Below are positions 5,460 through 6,607 of a stretch of DNA of 6,607 bases, one piece after another. A model generated the notes under the pieces. It had not been told where the DNA came from and did not search any database. It worked only from the letters and a program-made list of their open reading frames with translations. Both the position numbers and the translations under genes were made by a program. Each line of letters begins with the position of its first letter. The stretch's first letter is position 1. Source of the DNA: Bacteroidota bacterium (lineage in GTDB: Bacteria > Bacteroidota > Bacteroidia > Chitinophagales > Chitinophagaceae); assembly GCA_005883855.1 (NCBI GenBank), contig VBAU01000346.1, forward strand, positions 4,160 through 10,766, written 5' to 3'.

Positions 5460-5582
5460 CCCAGTTTTTCTTCCGGAGCTCCTCCCCGATTGTTTATTTT
5501 TCCTTTTTTGATATGCTTGTTCATGCGGTTGCTGACTCACAAACCTCCGATCGACCGCCTTCTTTTTAGGATCATCTGCCAT
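5439..5582 (-). CDS. Small basic protein, 47 aa, Lys/Arg/Gly/Ser tail
   Basis: Reading the - strand from ATG 5582 gives 47 codons ending at TAA 5439. The protein opens MADDPKKKAVDRRFVSQQPH, continues EQAYQKRK, and ends in a low-complexity tail of S, G, R, K and T (SGRSSGRKTGRSRTSK). Fifteen of 47 residues are Lys or Arg, against four acidic ones. The first half (D-R-R-x-V-S, then E-x-x-Y) faintly resembles the start of DUF3606-type small proteins, but the usual C-terminal half of that family is missing, so I do not assign it. The basic tail suggests nucleic-acid binding, which is inference. No signal peptide is seen. A box TGTCTTTG (complement of 5595-5602), one mismatch from TAnnTTTG, lies 12 nt upstream. 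It is divergent from the CoA-binding gene and its 3' end carries the 23-nt duplication. Confidence 0.6.
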   Translation of the reverse strand: MADDPKKKAVDRRFVSQQPHEQAYQKRKNKQSGRSSGRKTGRSRTSK

Positions 5583-5599
5583 AACTATGTTTTACAAAG

Positions 5600-5700
5600 A
5601 CATCCTTAATTATTGTGCCAGACTGAGTTTCATTCAATCGGTTTGAATCTCGCTTGCCAGATAAACTTTTTTATTAAAATATTTCAACACATCCTTAATT
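5600..5700 (+). repeat. 12-nt direct repeat pair in a divergent spacer
   Basis: ACATCCTTAATT occurs at 5600-5611 and again at 5689-5700, both inside the 135-nt spacer between the divergent 47-aa and CoA-binding genes. Each copy starts or ends 18 nt from its nearer start codon. The copies are in the same orientation on the + strand, so they are not mirror-image sites. Confidence 0.5.
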
Positions 5701-5703
5701 TTA
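5696..5703 (+). promoter_or_regulatory. Candidate -7 box for the CoA-binding gene
   Basis: TAATTTTA matches TAnnTTTG at 5 of 6 defined bases and ends 14 nt before the ATG at 5718. The -33 region is only T-rich (around 5667-5675) with no clear TTTG. The box overlaps the second copy of the 12-nt direct repeat. Confidence 0.25.
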
Positions 5704-5717
5704 ATTGAAAAGTCCTC

Positions 5718-6170
5718 ATGCAAGAAAACACAATAGATCCGGGGGATGTGCTTAGAAAGGCCAAAATCGTTTTGCTGATCGATTGGCCCACCCCTGATCT
5801 CCCGAGAACATTACTTGAGGCAGGATTCATGGTGTTCTGCTATTCCCCAAATGGATATACCAGGGCCGAAATTGTGGTCGAATATCCACATGATGTAAAT
5901 CAAAAGAACATATTCCCACCAAAAAATAAAGAAGGATTTCTTGTTTTTCGACCTCTGGCTTCTTCCCCTCCTGACATTGACATAGTGAATGTCTATCGCC
6001 CTGAGCAAGAGCACGCAAAGATTGTGACCAGCCTTTTACCTGCAGTAGGAGCAAAATGCATATGGCTTCAACCACCGGTGACTTCTATAAATACCCGTGA
6101 TCTTGCTGCGAAGCATAAGCTAATCTTCATTGAAGGACACGATATCGCCGAGATAGCCCGCCAATTATAG
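5718..6170 (+). CDS. CoA_binding_2-like Rossmann protein, 150 aa
   Basis: This is a small single-domain protein with the pattern of the CoA_binding_2 family (YccU-like, usually about 140 aa): beta strand AKIVLLI near 15-21, a helix LPRTLLEAG, strand FMVFCYSPN (the family's V-x-P-V-N-P region), DIDIVNVYRPEQEHAKIVTSLLPAVGAKCIWLQPP near 86-120 (the family's V-D-I-V-x-x-F-R-x-x-E and W-x-Q blocks), and a final KLIFIEGHDIAEIARQL. The glycine-rich first loop usual in this family is replaced by IDWPTPD, and the conserved C-terminal Cys region is EGHD here. Nucleotide or CoA binding is therefore uncertain. It is cytoplasmic, with no signal. It is divergent from the 47-aa gene and 110 nt upstream of the amylase gene. 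Confidence 0.7.
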   Translation: MQENTIDPGDVLRKAKIVLLIDWPTPDLPRTLLEAGFMVFCYSPNGYTRAEIVVEYPHDVNQKNIFPPKNKEGFLVFRPLASSPPDIDIVNVYRPEQEHAKIVTSLLPAVGAKCIWLQPPVTSINTRDLAAKHKLIFIEGHDIAEIARQL

Positions 6171-6175
6171 CAGCA

Positions 6176-6206
6176 GTTATATCCGAAATATTTTCCGGAG
6201 CATAAC
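6176..6206 (+). terminator. Weak hairpin after the CoA-binding gene
   Basis: GTTAT (6176-6180) pairs with ATAAC (6202-6206), and TCCG (6182-6185) pairs with CGGA (6196-6199), around an AT-rich loop. It starts 5 nt after the stop codon. There is no T-tract downstream, so terminator function is only suggested by position. Confidence 0.3.
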
Positions 6207-6280
6207 ACCTGCACTTGTAAATTCAGACGCCGTTACGTAAGTCTTTTTATTTAAATATCTTCATTGCAAAATCTGAACTC

Positions 6281-6607
6281 ATGCGCTACTCATCCTTAGG
6301 GTGTAACTTATTTCTATATTTTGTCGTTGTCTTTGCGTCGTGCAATTCCGGCTCTACCAATCGGCAAGACGAAAAAGCTGACTCAACTAAGAAGAGAACT
6401 ACCAATCAAAGTCCGCCAGATTGGATAATAGAAGGAAATATCTATGAAGTAAATGTTCGCCAATATAGTCCGGAAGGAACATTCAAAGCGTTCGAAAAAA
6501 ATCTCCCTCGCATAAAAGAAATGGGTGTACAAACGCTGTGGTTTATGCCAATTAATCCAATCAGCAGAGTGGACCGTAAGGGAGCCCTGGGCAGCTATTA
6601 TGCAGTG
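6281..6607 (+). CDS. GH13 alpha-amylase family lipoprotein (3' partial)
   Basis: The frame is open from ATG 6281 to the right edge (109 codons), so only the N-terminus is present. The first 20 residues are a lipoprotein signal (NLFLYFVVVFAS) with the lipobox F-A-S-C and C21 as the lipidated residue, followed by a Ser/Thr/Lys-rich linker to about residue 45. The catalytic (beta/alpha)8 barrel then starts: DWIIEGNIYEVNVRQYSPEGTF (first strand), FEKNLPRIKEMGVQTLWFMPINPIS (second strand, the GVxxLWxMPI-x-P block of GH13), then GSYYAV at the edge, where the family usually continues to the substrate-facing Y/D region. The expected role is hydrolysis of alpha-glucans at the cell envelope. Catalytic Asp/Glu residues lie beyond the window, so activity and specificity cannot be checked. 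Confidence 0.88.
   Translation, partial: MRYSSLGCNLFLYFVVVFASCNSGSTNRQDEKADSTKKRTTNQSPPDWIIEGNIYEVNVRQYSPEGTFKAFEKNLPRIKEMGVQTLWFMPINPISRVDRKGALGSYYAV

Noticed and set aside
5312..5524. 70-codon - strand frame overlapping both the 47-aa gene and the SnoaL-like start
   Set aside because: It conflicts with two better-supported - strand frames, and the end of its product is an out-of-frame reading of the SnoaL-like N-terminus.
5811..6075. Two overlapping - strand frames of 67 and 82 codons opposite the CoA-binding gene
   Set aside because: Both are antisense to a family-supported gene and show no features of their own.
6233..6240. TTACGTAA palindrome upstream of the amylase gene
   Set aside because: An 8-nt palindrome is expected by chance at this length, and it is not placed on a clear promoter.
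1..6607. Search for mobile elements, CRISPR arrays, tRNA or rRNA genes
   Set aside because: No transposase or integrase frame, no regularly spaced repeat array, and no tRNA-like cloverleaf or rRNA segment was seen by eye; a tRNAscan/Infernal run would be the decisive check for RNAs.

Overview
The window looks like a chromosomal segment from a Bacteroidota bacterium, probably of the Chitinophagales/Cytophagales type. Three things point there. Several short candidate promoters match the Bacteroidota form (a TTTG-like -33 box about 19 nt before TAnnTTTG), and Shine-Dalgarno sequences are absent or weak. The exported proteins carry lipobox signals, or signal peptides cut just before a glutamine. 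The protein families (Bacteroidota-type Kir channel, DUF4142 lipoprotein, secreted DinB-fold protein, lipoprotein GH13 amylase) are typical of that phylum. This placement is inference from protein and motif style; there is no rRNA or other phylogenetic marker.

Left part (1-1510): the C-terminal part of a C45/phospholipase-B-like Ntn hydrolase on the + strand faces a 62-aa charged helical protein on the - strand. An imperfect inverted repeat lies between them. A gene-free stretch of about 400 nt (1511-1906) follows. It holds a perfect 13-nt palindrome and a pair of 10-nt direct repeats just upstream of the next gene.

Middle (1907-4859): four + strand genes encode a secreted lipocalin-like protein, a DUF4142 lipoprotein, an inward-rectifier (KirBac-type) potassium channel, and a secreted DinB-fold protein. 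The gaps are 53 to about 180 nt and at least three genes have their own candidate promoter, so this is more likely a row of single genes than one operon. A SnoaL-like (SgcJ/EcaC-type) protein on the - strand converges on the DinB gene with 16 nt between them.

Right part (5362-6607): the SnoaL-like gene is preceded by a perfect 11-bp hairpin, then a 23-nt tandem duplication that overlaps the end of a small gene for a 47-aa basic protein. That small gene is divergent from a CoA_binding_2-type protein. The window ends inside a GH13 alpha-amylase-family lipoprotein. No pathway links these genes clearly. The shared theme is envelope and stress housekeeping, and I see no defence system, mobile element, CRISPR array or RNA gene. 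The least ordinary sequence is the 5381-5582 block (small basic protein, duplicated stop region, strong hairpin).
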